From Terfezia claveryi (lineage: Eukaryota; Ascomycota; Pezizomycetes; Pezizales; Pezizaceae): a DNA stretch of 64,000 nucleotides. Shown in pieces: positions 13,001 through 24,484 of the stretch. The position numbers were made by a program, and so were the translations under genes. The stretch is from assembly GCA_015179025.1 (NCBI GenBank), contig WHUX01000111.1:1-64000 (forward strand), written 5' to 3'. How positions within the stretch are numbered: the first letter of the stretch is position 1; each line of letters opens with the position of its first letter. Below the pieces are notes generated by a model. That model was not told the origin of the DNA and ran no database searches. It saw only the letters and a program-made list of their open reading frames with translations.

Positions 13001-15945
13001 GATTTTTTATATTTGGTATAATATTTCAGCTAAAAGAAAAGAAGAGTCTTGTATATATGACAGTCACATATCAGGATTTCCAACGTGACCATCCTTGTCT
13101 GCGCTCAACATTTGATGATATACTTGGCAACAGATTTTTTTTGAGTATCATCTCGTATACACCCGACCCCGTCGAAGTGCATATTATGTTAATTAATATC
13201 CTCCCTTCTGGTAGAGGCCTTATTGCCAAGCCGGGGATAACGGTGGGAAGGAATTATTTCGTGGAACATTCAATATAGCTCATTATTGACTCGTAACAAA
13301 ACGTTATATCAAAGCATTGCCCCGCATAGTACCAGTGTTAGCTCTGACTGGATGGAATCCGAGAGATCTGTATCTTGCATCTGAGTTGGGTCAGGAGGGT
13401 CCGCCACATCGCCTTCGCCCTAAGCGTAGGTAGACCCGAACCCATGGTCCAACACTTTTCCCCAGAACATTCAATCACATGAACTGCAAATTATTATCAG
13501 TGCTAAGAAGCCAAATCCGGCCCTCATTAGACAACGGAGCTCTTGAGCTCGCCTAGATATCACACCAATATTTCGCGCACATTACGGAGTATGGTTGCGT
13601 TCATCGACTATAGCAAGTTCATGCGAGCTTCTAGCGTATGATCATAGATTCGAATTCTCAATATCATAATGATGCCGAAGGCGCATTATTGATAATGCTG
13701 TGTCATATTTCCTCGTTGTCCACGAGGAAATCGTAGAATGATGTCTACCCCCTGCTAACATTCCCAACCTGTGATCCAACAAGAAGATCATGCTGATAGA
13801 GAGGCTGATAATATCCTCACCTGCGTGTGTTTTCGGTCGACTAAAATTTTCGACGAGGACGTATCATCATCGTGCGTTGTAATGCTTGGCTCCAGATCCA
13901 GCTAACTTAATCCCACCTCGGCGTGCGCCATGCATGGCTCAACCTAGCGGCTCCAGCCGAGTGAAGCTCCATACAACAACGTCATCTGCTGGAGTTCACT
14001 ATCTCGAGTTGCAACGCTTTTTTGTAGAGACGAATTTGGCGGGTACAGCCAAAGTCTTTTCCTCTGACCGAGATATCTAGCCTTGTGGGCTTCCCATCGC
14101 GTGCGTCAAATCTTGCTTTTTCCTCAGCGGGAAAAGCTTAGTCCTGCGATCTTATGCTTAACGACCGATTCCCGCCATCCCAATGACTTCCCAAATGATA
14201 TGCGGCGATGGGTCTAACCCTCCCATGCAATATGGCCGCCAAATCTCTGGCAGCAAGTACCTAGCTGATGCCCACTCTAGCCTGCGTGATTCAGAGTCGT
14301 TAGTAGTTAGATTTGTCAACAGATAACGAAATAATTTGAGGCCTCGAGGATAGACAGGGGTCTAATGGCCAAGTTGCTTTTTCAAAAGTTGCACATGTTG
14401 AGCTTGCGATTTGCTGAGAGCTGCGCAGCTTTGGCTGTTCTGGATATGAGCCCGAAATGCATCTTAAGCATCTTACTATGAAGATACTGTACCTAATGAG
14501 GATTTCTCGAACGATATGATGTCATAGCAAGCTTCTCATTCTCATCATTCTTCCCTACCGATTGGTTCAAGTCAAAGACTGGTTGAATTCCTTGCTTACT
14601 ACTCGACAAGAGGGTCTATGCCGAAAGTTAGGCCACGACGCATCCCTCGGTATATACGTCGGTAACACTGCATTATTGAGGGTGGAAGATCTATCTAAGA
14701 TATTCTACATATGAGATTCTTGGTAATTGCGTCTCGAAAACCCAGATCTGCTCTCATGCCCAGTATCTCTCGCCCCCCTGCCTGTAGGCACCGGGAATCT
14801 GCAACCTAGAAACAAGGTACGGGAAAATCCTATCCGGCAATGAACAGAGGCATGGTGCCAATCACATTCTTTCCCTTTTATCCTGACCTCAGGATCAAGG
14901 TAACATGAGATTTGTGCAGCATACGAAAAAATGCAGGGAAAAGCCAGTCCAAACTGTGTTTGAGTTCTTTGTTGCGGCTGTAAGTATACAACCCTGAAGC
15001 TGTTAATAGATGCATATCTGGCATTCTGCATGTGCCGTCCATGCAAGCATGGATTATTACACACGCAGCATCATTTACCTACTACAGCCCCGTGACCTTA
15101 CCAAACGTCGACATTTTCCTTGTTCGATTTAAAGAAGAACAAAGTTAGCAGGCCATAACAACCGCTCTGGGTTTTGCGGTCATGGCAGCATCAGTCCTCA
15201 TAAGCTTGGCGTGTGGGGAAGATTGGGCAGACCATAGCAGGGATCCACGGAAGGGGAACACTCAATACCAATCGTTGTAGATGACAATCAATCCCATCAA
15301 TCATCGCCCAAAAGATTGCATGCAGAAAGCGAGAGGCTCCCTTGAGCAGTTTTGGTCACGCGCAATATAATTCAGGCTTTGGGGGAATACGCGTTGCTGG
15401 CCATGAGAGGATATCAATTGTAAGTGCCAGCCGCATGTCTATTTGATGGGACTGGGAATCAAAGTTGACTTGGTAGCCGCCATGGCACATCAAAACACCG
15501 CTACTGATAGCTTAACTATGCAGGGTACGCTATTCAAACCAAGACCCAGATTGAGCGGCAAATCTTGCCATTGACAATTACAGATATCGTACATGCCCGA
15601 GTGACATTGCAGATACCCGCTAATTAAATGTGTCGCTTTATAACTCCGGTCATAGGTGTCTGTGCAAGCCATGATTCATGACCTTAAAAAGAGGATTACC
15701 AGGCAAAAAAAGAGTAATCATGCCTGGCGGGAAATACGTGGCACATTCCACCCAAAGCCATCTGCAAGGGGTGCATCACATCACCTAGTGGGTTTCATTG
15801 TGTTGGCACGGGAGACCGTGCCGCGAGCCCCATTTGGGGAACGGTGGTGCTTTTGAGCAAGGAATCTTCGGTCAAGAAGACCAAAAAAAAAAGATTTCTA
15901 ACATTGAAGACCAGCATATCACCAATAAACAAGCTGGTTAGAGAT
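10055..15945. other. 5.9-kb gene-free stretch
   Basis: No convincing gene was seen. 10055 to about 11200 is T/G-rich and may be the 3' untranslated region of the upstream gene; its only long frame (10763-11185) is hydrophobic merely because it is T-rich. The region 11500-11720 has repeated TACATGTAC and TACCTAGGTA palindromic words. A solitary TAGTCTGGTTGG word lies near 11843 and its complement near 12310. The rest contains only short frames without protein-like composition. Confidence 0.6.
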
Positions 15946-16351
15946 ATGGCAGATTTCTTCCATTTAGCTCTCCAAGAAAAGGAGTTGAGGGTAAATATGG
16001 ATTTCCCAGGATATCTTTGACATCGCTACCAAGTTTTACGGCAAGTCAGCAAACATCTTCATCAAGGAATGCATGGATATCACCTGGAAGTGCGTCTTGA
16101 CATGCAAGAATGTTCTCGAAAACGATTCTACATTTGGACACGCCGCAGTTTTGGTAATTGCTATTCGCGGCGATCAGGACCCGCCTATCACACGTCAGCG
16201 TTTAATTTCTCTCCAATTTCTTCAGTTGGGTGAAGCGTTGGAAACATCCATGCACCAAGTGGGACGGCTTGCTCCCAGAATTCCCTGTGCTTTCACCTGC
16301 AATTGGCGATTCGAGTATCTGCTGATGTTCTGTATGTCCACCCCGCGTTAG
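15946..16351 (+). pseudogene. Frameshifted relic of a protein-coding gene, possibly the N terminus of a fungal NLR-like (STAND) protein
   Basis: A short frame from ATG 15946 (MADFFHLALQEKELR) ends at a stop near 16020. The overlapping frame from 15995 to 16351 reads as good protein: DIFDIATKFYGKSANIFIKE, then CMDITWKCVLTCKNVLENDS and HAAVLVIAIRGDQDPPITRQ. The pieces overlap without room for an intron, so a frameshift best explains them. The wording resembles N-terminal helical domains of fungal NACHT/STAND proteins (ITWK..L..K..L..N...G.AAVLVIAIR), an impression from memory only. No nucleotide-binding domain follows. It is surrounded by gene-free sequence, as expected for a decayed accessory gene. 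Confidence 0.35.
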
Positions 16352-18701
16352 ATTCCGTTGCTAGTGTATTATGCTGTTTTACCTCGATAACGGCACTGTA
16401 CTCTAGTTGGATGAGATCTCTGGAAATTGAGGGGTTTTGATGGTCTGCGCAAGCCATAAACGCAGGGCAAGTGACACTAGATCCTGAAAGAGATAAATTG
16501 TTGATATCATGCCGGATCAATTTCCAATCCGCATGGCCGTGGGGGCCAAGAAGATCTGGCAAGCCTGCATCTCTCATTACCAGGATATCGATCACCATAA
16601 GAGTATCCCAGTGAACGCACAAGTGTGATGGCTTCTTGTTGACACAGGGCCCTGAAATCTACATTAGTGAGGGCACTAATGATTATACTTAGGCAATTCT
16701 TGCTATCCGGATTGCTCAAAAATCCCACTGTTATAGCAAGATCCATTCCAGGTTTTACTCCGAGATACAAGTTCTTCGCCTGAGAGTCATACCTAAGAAT
16801 TTTGTTCCCCACAAGCGGAGCTTCCTCTGTGGTGTGTGGTGAAGCCCCAATGCACAAGATCCACTCATGTGCAAATTTTCGGGTTCTAGTTTAGTCCATG
16901 ATACTCTCGGGTCTCTTTTGATCATGCGTGGCTGATTTATCTTTATGGCTATGGCATCATTGGTGGTGTATATAGATCACATTAAAACCGGTTATACTGA
17001 CAGTCAATAGTGTCCGGGGATATGTATACCTATATTCTATTGGTGTGAGAAGGTTCTTTGTATGCATTAAAGCTCATAGACATCTCATGTATTTGATGGC
17101 CATGACTCAAACTTGTCCACGACCAATTACATCATATACTGGATGTCAGTGGGTGACAGTACCTGTCCATAAGATGAAGGTGCAAGCATCGAGCTCAATT
17201 AGGATTCTAGTTACTATCCTTCCGTGCAGAAGACTGCAGGCGTGCCGGTCGATTGCAACCAATTACATGCAAGTCACTCATTCCAATTCAAAACGACTTC
17301 GTGATAACCTGCAATTGAGCCATGTAGTCCTAAGAGATCTATAGGTACTTAATCTTGATCATAAAAAAGACCAATAAACTGTCAAAGTAGTGTACATGTT
17401 GTTATAAATGGTGACTTTCCCGAATTCCAATCGAAAGTGGCCCAGTCCGCTACCCAGATCTTGTTAGATATCCATAACGTAAGAAACAATGGCTAAATCG
17501 ATACCTATCTAACTTTAGGTGCTTGTATGTAATACATTTACCTAAGTTTGTTCAGCCCCAGCAATTTCGATGTGGTCCGTCAGCAAGACCTGCAGGTTTC
17601 CAGATTGTGTGGTATTCATCAGGATCTTGTGCGGGCAACCCAAAGGGGCCGTTGCAACATCGACTTCCCGATCGGGAAGTCGATGTATTCCTCTTAGTGC
17701 TTAGTCTCAAGCAGCTAGTGCTAGTCTCGCCATGAGACTATGCTAGAGTTGGTAATGACGCACGTGATTAATCCTCCAAACCTTAAATTCATGAAGTTAC
17801 ACTTGATATGATCTGTAAGGTCAAAAACCTCTGTTATTATTTATATTAGTATAGTAAAAGTAGGGTTACTGGCGATAATATATAGAAGCCTGTCTGATGG
17901 GTAACCAACCATTACCAAGATTACCCTGAATTTGTTAGCCATCTAATTAAATTTTTGAGTTTGAGGAATATACTGTATGATATGGCAGGTAATGTATATG
18001 ACAACTTAGTACTAGTCGAACATTCATAGAAGTTCGAATTAACTATTTTCTAATATGGAGAAGGTCCTGTGATACAGCCTCCAGTTTTGCTTCCACTCAG
18101 GTACATGAGTTTTTCCCCTGCATCCCGTCCAGGATCTTGACTAAGAACGTAACTGCGAATACGATTTAACCGCTTAGTCGGACACGCTAATGCTATTGCA
18201 AGGGTTGTAATAACAATGTCAAGGGAAACACTACATACTAGGGCCCCTGAAACCATCTCATAATATGGACCTTGAGCTATCAACCCAGATAGGTTTAGCT
18301 GTCCAAACTGAGTGGTAAGTCTACTTGTGGATATCTAGATTAGGCCCCGCCACTAACACCCATACCTAGTATACTTTGAACATGGCAATGAACGAATACA
18401 TGAATGGGTCCTAGGACAGCATAATATCAGGAAGCTCGATAAAGTCTCATACTGTGGAAAGTAAAGGGAAAAAAAAAATGACAAAAAAGCAGGGGAAGGA
18501 GTTGTGAGCCAAAGTGAGCTACTTCATAAACCTAGATCATGTTCCAGTTTCCAAAGGGCTGACTTGATGTCAACGAGTATACTAAGTATCATTAAAACCT
18601 GCAGCCTGATTACTGCTAAGCTGACTGAGAACAGAGCTATTCATGGAGGTAGGGTATTTGGTATGACAACGATTTGGTTCACGGTTTTCGCCTTAGCTAT
18701 T
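16352..18701. other. Gene-free stretch, about 2.3 kb
   Basis: Only short frames are found. The longest minus-strand frame (16507-16857) contains a mildly protein-like part (VGNKILRYDSQAKNLYLGVK) but no recognisable family and no splice partners, so it is not called. The part from 17800 to 18100 is AT-rich. Confidence 0.5.
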
Positions 18702-19019
18702 TCATCTGCCCTTGATTATACATGTAGCAAGAACCTCACAATTTTCCCCCCGCTCATGCAGGTTGTGTGCGCCTAAGTTTTCAAGTTGCTTTAGCAACTT
18801 CGCCATGGTACGGCCTCCACCAGCACTAGTTAACTGCAGGAGGGAGTAGTACGTCATAATCTCACAGCCCGGGAAAAATATAGCAACCATCATCTTTCTG
18901 GAAGAAGATATGGGATTGTGAGGATTAATATACACCAGTGTGGGAGAAAGTTGGATAGGTATTGACCCATTACCCTGAGCCAACATCATACACACTAAAA
19001 ATATCAGAAAAAGCCGCAT
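18702..19019 (-). CDS. Candidate small secreted protein, 105 aa
   Basis: The ATG at 19017-19019 sits in a good fungal context (ACAATGCGG). The frame opens with a textbook secretion signal: a basic residue, a hydrophobic core (MRLFLIFLVCMMLAQG) and a small-residue cleavage area. The mature part is about 88 residues and ends with a Cys-containing tail (GENCEVLATCIIKGR); Cys residues occur at CEI, CEV and TC. A seven-residue in-frame extension upstream is possible. No intron is required. Small secreted proteins in gene-poor, repeat-marked regions are typical effector candidates in fungi, but I recognise no family and the frame could be chance. Confidence 0.35.
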   Translation of the reverse strand: MRLFLIFLVCMMLAQGNGSIPIQLSPTLVYINPHNPISSSRKMMVAIFFPGCEIMTYYSLLQLTSAGGGRTMAKLLKQLENLGAHNLHERGENCEVLATCIIKGR

Positions 19020-20454
19020 TGTTATACCCGACACAGCCACTTCATTCCGCTCCCAACTTCTTAATTATGGAGCATTAATAACCACTCTAGCGGCGGCTCC
19101 ACAGGCCCAGATCACGGAGTTTTCAATTTTTTTTTAGGATGCGACAAACCCCTGAACACGCTGATTCATATATGACGTCCGTTCCGCTGTGCTCTGCATG
19201 AACCCTTATTTGGGATCTGTAATATATGCTTCAGATCAAATCGCCGATGCAATATAAATTATTAATTAATTATTCATATCAATGTTACCGTCGTTGTCGA
19301 TCATTTTAATTGCCTCGAAAATGTGCCCCTTAACCAGCTGAATGTTTGTTACGACAGGATCCCTGGATCGAAGTCTGAAATCCCAGGTTTTATGAACCAG
19401 TCGTTCAACCCTAATCCGACTAAATTCATCAATACTTCCTTTTCACGTGATCTCTATACGCTCAATCACGTGCCCGATCCTAAAATATAACGTCAACTTG
19501 CTCACCTACACATTAAATAAGCTTCCGCTTCCCGCCCTTCCCGCCTCCGGGCGCAAATTGCAGGCCACCTAACCCGATATGTGCGCTCCAGTCGATATAG
19601 TACCTCTACGAGGGTCTGATCGAGACTAATATAGTACCCCGTTAGGGGGGGTTGTGCCAACCAGACTACATAGTACACATAAGCATTGCTGACTACCTCT
19701 CATCACGGGGTACTCGTGCCGTGAAGTAGCATATTGTTTCGTTTCAGATACTTTAGTGGAACAATTCTTGAGACTCAGGGAAATTAAACTCGTGATATGG
19801 GCAACCAATATGAAATCGAGTCGAAATAGATTACATCTAGTCTCGTGCCCAGACCCTCTGTTAAGAGGCAAGTAGATACCGATCCAGATAGAGCTTAGTA
19901 CCGCTGCAGGGGGATAAAGGTTGGTCACATGTAGTTGGTAGACGTAGTCAGCAGTATTTGTGTTGAGTTACCTAATAATGTAAGTAAGTTCACGATACCA
20001 AATTGCGGGGCACCCCTTGCCAAGTTTCTTTGAGAAACTATGTACGACGACCCTGCATATCACTAACGTACGTGCGATCAAATGCACCGAATGTCAATTG
20101 AGTTCACTCCTTTTATCCAGGTAGTTCTGAAAAGCAGGAACTTTCCAATCAAAGCACTTTAGAGGTATAAAAACACGAGAAACGATAACATCCCAAACTC
20201 GACCAAAACCTCCTGCAAAAGCGAATGGAACCGTCTTGAATTCATTATCTTGAGACGGAATGCCTCCAAAACCTGAGCCCATCGGACCAACGTCTTGTAT
20301 GCATTAATACCCAATATGTCATATCCCACTCAAATAACCAAATGCAATGTTGTAACAGGACCAAGAACGAATGCGGAATGAACAATAAACAATAAAACTC
20401 CATTAACAAAAGCCAAAAAAGAAACCGAGAAAAAAAACATTTTTGAAACTCAAT
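19020..20454. other. Gene-free stretch, about 1.4 kb
   Basis: No gene was seen. It contains an AT-rich word series (TTATTAATTAATTATTCATA near 19260) and one copy of GTGCCAACCAGACTA at 19654-19668, which belongs to the dispersed element described elsewhere. The end nearest 20455 is the expected 3' flank of the HAD phosphatase gene. Confidence 0.5.
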
Positions 20455-21587
20455 CTAGGTCAGAAGTGAAACGGAAGTTGGTGCCGCTGTATATGCTACA
20501 GAAGGTGCGGTTACATTGACAATATCTGATTCATTGATCTCCTTGCTCTATAATTCGGCTAATTAGCCTATCTGTGTCGGAATACTTGAATTTAGGGACT
20601 TACCTTGTTAACTTTTCGCCAGAAATTGGCTTTAGGGTTATATTGCACCGGCTTGCCTTGTCCCTTGGTATCCCTCTGGTCGTCCCTGATGATCTTCCTA
20701 ATTTCCCTCTGAATATCTGCGAAGGTGGCAAAGGGGATATATGGAATTCTGTTCTCAATGCAATATTCCTCGAGTCTTAAGCCTTGTCGAGCGAAGAGAA
20801 CGTCTGCCTCTCGGGCAGCTGCGAGGTCTGAAACGCCATCTCCAACGAAAACGACGAGGGGGCACGACCCATCTACACTTTCAGAGGAAGCAGTGGTTCG
20901 GTATTCCTGGATAGAAGCGGCCTTATCGTGACCTAGGGGTGTATCATGAAGCCAGATTGGTTTCCACTGTGACCCATCAGGGGTGATTGAGGCATCGTTG
21001 GCAATGATGTCGATGTGCCGAGATGCTCTTTTGCCGAGGAACTCATCGAGGACAGCTCGAAGCACTGGCTTGAGACCAGCTGAGATAACGTTGAATGGAA
21101 TGTTTCGGTCAATGCAAAAGTCGTGGAATTCCCGGAAGTCTGGGTCAATCTCCAAAACGGTCTTCATGACTTCAAACCCATCACCGAATGGGACGCTGAG
21201 GCTGCCCCACATCTCCTCAGACACATCTCGGAAAGATCGTACACCTTTGTTGATCTCCCTTTCTAGCTCCTCTCTGCGTTGAGGACCACAGCCATGGTTA
21301 TCGAAAAGGATGTGCCCGGTATCTTGCATGAAGATAGTTCCATCGAAGTCTAGTTACCTGTTAGTTTTGAACAACAGTACCGAGTGGTTAGGTATTCACG
21401 GGTTTGGATTCTCACCAGAGAAGATTATGATATCTCTTTTGGCGGAGATCTTGTCTCCATTATCGTTGCTAATGCTCGAAAGGGGTACTCGGAGGTCCTG
21501 TTTGATAAAATCCCTCAGAACTGTGGGACCGTTTTGTTCAAGCAACTGTCTGGTTGCAACGGGCTCGGAAACGATGATGGAAGGCAT
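20455..21587 (-). CDS. HAD-superfamily phosphatase (phosphoserine phosphatase-like / DKMTPPase-like)
   Basis: Three exons give 336 aa: 21587-21416, 21349-20604 and 20547-20455. Intron 1 (66 nt, GTGAGA...CTAG) joins IIIFS to DFDGTIFMQDTG, restoring HAD motif I at about residues 58-62 with both catalytic Asp residues. Intron 2 (56 nt, GTAAGT...CTAAT...TATAG) replaces a premature stop by a 30-residue tail. Other HAD marks are a Ser in NVISAG (motif II), a Lys in GHDKAASIQEY (motif III) and GDGVSDLAAA (motif IV, about residue 227). This architecture matches the fungal family that includes yeast Pyp1 (YNL010W), a polyol-phosphate phosphatase, and proteins annotated as 2,3-diketo-5-methylthio-1-phosphopentane phosphatase. 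No targeting signal is visible, so it is probably cytosolic. The superfamily is sure; the substrate is not determined by the sequence. Confidence 0.87.
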
Positions 21588-23367
21588 AATTATGGTTGTG
21601 CTTGTGTCACTGGTATGGCAGAGGATGTTTTCGTTGTGAAAACAGAGAGTGTGGCGATTGACAGTGTCTTTTTTTGTGATTGTTGCTCAAGAGCTGTGGA
21701 TATTAGAATATATCCGAGAAGGTTTAGCTATGGTAGTAGGTATTGATGTGATAGGAGAAGATGGCTTGAAGATAGACGGAAAGGGAAGGAAATGGCCTCC
21801 ATTTTATAAGCTTGACTGCTCCTGCCAGCTTGAGCATGGTGAAGCCGAGTCCCAGGTGGTGGCTCGATTGCAGTCTTGGGCACGGGCTTCCGGACTGGGT
21901 AGCTCTCAGTATGCAGGGTTTGGGATAGTCAGGTTCAGGACCCGCCCATGAAGGGCCTAATAGCAATCCTGGAGGGATAGGCTGGAGGGTGTTGACGATT
22001 AGGAAGCTCACGTCAGGGTCCCGCTGATCATACTCTTGCATATTACTATTTCGAAAGAAAAAGGAATGAAGGTGTACATTTGAGGAAATCCTGTTCTGAG
22101 GAATATTATCATCAATGATCGTGCATTTTCGAGAGCTGTTCGCAGATATGAACGATCGTGAGATGTAAATCGAGAGCTTAATCGGGCTAGTACCTCCCAC
22201 ACTTGGAGCTGGTCAAAGAAATCTTATCGTGGCACCTGAATCCTGCCCCGTAACGGCACTATTGTCAAATACCTACTAGCAAGTACATGGATTCACGGCA
22301 GTACAATACAATCTGAAACCTGAAGCCCTTTTATGTGCCGTTTGCTAGAGAACTAACACATTCTAGAGTTTTTGTGACAGCTGGAGCCAACCTACCGGCC
22401 ATTTTCAAGGCCCGAATACAAGAAAAAGAAAATTGGGGCATTTCTATACAGGCCACAAAGGTTGGTGTTGCAGACTGCGTGATCTAACTGTTCATCACGA
22501 GGAGCGGAAGCATTTTTAACAGGTTTCCTTGCTTGGTCCCCCACTGTGTGAGTAAGCCAGTATCATGACGGGAGCAGAATCTGAAAAGAAAAAAAATTGG
22601 CGTGATCCGCGGCCGGTCGGCTTTGGTTCCTGTGGTGTATGGATTGCCGAAGTAGGACGATCGGCTAAGTTATCGGGAGTCCCTGAACAAGGGCCGGGTG
22701 CCGAGTGATCTCTACGAGTAAAATACCGCAACGTGAGACGATTGGCAGGGTTCACAACTTGCCCAGCACCGCTGTCAAGAGAAGGAACCTCCCTTGCCAA
22801 GTCCCTTAAAATTTCGTTTGCTTTTTATTTTGCTGTTCTGGGCATTGGAATTGACGGAATGACAACATTGTGCGTAGGGTCCCCGACCTTGAACGCGAGA
22901 TCTACCAATAACAGGCCCTTGCGGGTGATGTCATGAAGGGCAAAGCCACTTGAGGGCTTAATCGACCCTTATTTTGCAATTCAAGCAGCTGTGCTAAGAC
23001 TAGTCTGGTTGGCACGACCCCTCCTGTGACTAAGACTATAACCGTGCCAACCAGACTACATCCGAATATGATCTAAAATAGTGTTGATCATTGATAAGTA
23101 ACCTTGGTTATCCAAGCCAGACTAGGACTCAGAGGATCCTTTCTTAGTTGAAATTTAATGGTGATAGGTAGTTTGATAAGCGTAGAAGAACAGTCATGGA
23201 AACAGTATCCTCCTACCCCGGCGCCTTCCGGAACTATCGCCCAGACCACTAGTAGTGCAAGAATGGCTAACCCACATACGATATCGAACAAAATAGTTAA
23301 CAAAATAGTTGACCCTAGTGATCCACAGGCAATAGAGAAAAGAAACTGAACTTCTAAATAAGATATA
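21588..23367. other. Intergenic stretch, 1.8 kb, with one palindromic element
   Basis: This lies between the start of the phosphatase gene and the end of the epsilon-COP gene, both on the minus strand. No gene was seen. Frames at 21724-22200 and 22516-22800 have no protein-like composition. It contains the 58-bp inverted-repeat element at 23001-23058. Confidence 0.55.
23001..23058. repeat. 58-bp palindromic element with perfect 16-bp inverted repeats
   Basis: TAGTCTGGTTGGCACG at 23001-23016 is matched exactly by its reverse complement at 23043-23058, with a 26-nt loop. The same word or its complement recurs elsewhere in non-coding DNA of this window (19654-19668, 25650-25664, 25692-25706 with one change, 41999-42010 in part). 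This dispersal suggests the terminal repeats of a small non-autonomous transposon, here reduced to a hairpin. A second related word (CCAGACTAGGAC) follows near 23117. Confidence 0.7.
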
Positions 23368-24484
23368 TCACGCGGTTATCTTCGCAGCGTATTTGGCAGC
23401 CGCCTTGTCGAACAATTCACTCCTTTGTTCGACGTCAGTGAGTAAGGGATGGTCTGGCATCGTGTTTCTGAGCAGGCTGTAGTATTGTCAGCTATGGAAC
23501 GGAGCTTGCTCCGCACGCGTGTATCGAGAGGCCACTATACCTGAGTTGGTCACTGTTATCTTTGCCCGCAAGGACAGACAACACAATTGCATTTGCCAAA
23601 GCTTCCGCATGCTTCGGATTCTTTGCCTGTGCCTGTTGCAAAGCAACCTCTGCTTCTTCAAGCCTGCCAAGATGAATTTCTGCAACTGCTTGGCCAACAA
23701 GTGTAGATGCAGTGGATGTGGAAGGCGCCTGAGCCAGCTCCTCGAAGACATAATATGCCTGCTGATATTTGTCACCCCCCTTCACGCAATGTGGGGTCAG
23801 AACATAACCCTTATCTCCGGCTAGGGTTGTCTTCGAACTCACCACCCTTAACCCCACCCATGACTCAGCTAAATTGACCAACAAGCTGTCTTGTGCCCAT
23901 CTCTTGGCTGCCTGGACCTCCTTCAGGGCTAAGTCTGTACGGTTTTGACACAAACGGAATTGAACTATCAATGAGACACTACAAATGCAATTAATTAGCA
24001 TCAGCTAATATATTGGGACATTGAGAACTCACGCCTCAAGGTTTCCCTGGTGCTTGCTGAGGAGGGCAACGGCATCGTCACTCTTGCCCTCCAAGTGCAA
24101 TATGATGCCTCCAATTACTTGGACCGTTCCATTGTTCGATGAGGATGATATCAATCTTGCGATATCGGCGGCTGCAACCGATGTATTACCAGTAGTGTAC
24201 ACTGCAAGAGCTTTCACCGCAGCCAGTTCTGGGGAATCCTCTCCTTCGAGCTCCGCGCTTACTTCTTCCGCCTCCCCTAGAGCAATACGTGCTCGATACT
24301 TGTAGACTTGTGCCTTTATAACATTCTCTGGCGCAAGTGCCGATGAGTTGTGCTCTATGACGGTGGTGAGCTGGCCTTGGTGGAAAGCATTGTGGATGCT
24401 CAGAAGCTCTATACAAGGTCAGCATGACTGAGCGTGACCTGGGGTATACTAATATTCACCTGCTTCAGAAGAAAATGGATCCAT
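23368..24484 (-). CDS. sec28: Coatomer subunit epsilon (epsilon-COP, Sec28)
   Basis: Epsilon-COP is the TPR-like subunit that stabilises alpha-COP in the COPI coat for Golgi-to-ER traffic. Five exons (24484-24460, 24408-24033, 23978-23843, 23779-23541, 23476-23368) give 294 aa, the usual length. It starts MDPFSSEAELLSIHNAFHQG. The helical-repeat core includes RARIALGEAEEV, a segment around HLEGKSDDAVALLSKHQGN, RTDLALKEVQAAKRWAQDS and GRLEEAEVALQQAQAKNPKH, and the C terminus has LLRNTMPDHPLLTDVEQRSE. The start is set by a 25-nt first exon. Intron 3 (23842-23780, 63 nt) is a multiple of three and stop-free, so unspliced mRNA would add 21 residues; the family alignment (WVGLRV followed by GGDKYQQAYY) says it is removed. 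The identity is secure. Confidence 0.94.

Noticed and set aside
16507..16857. 116-codon minus-strand frame with a mildly protein-like middle
   Set aside because: No family recognised, no splice partners, and it lies in decayed sequence; evidence too weak to call a gene.
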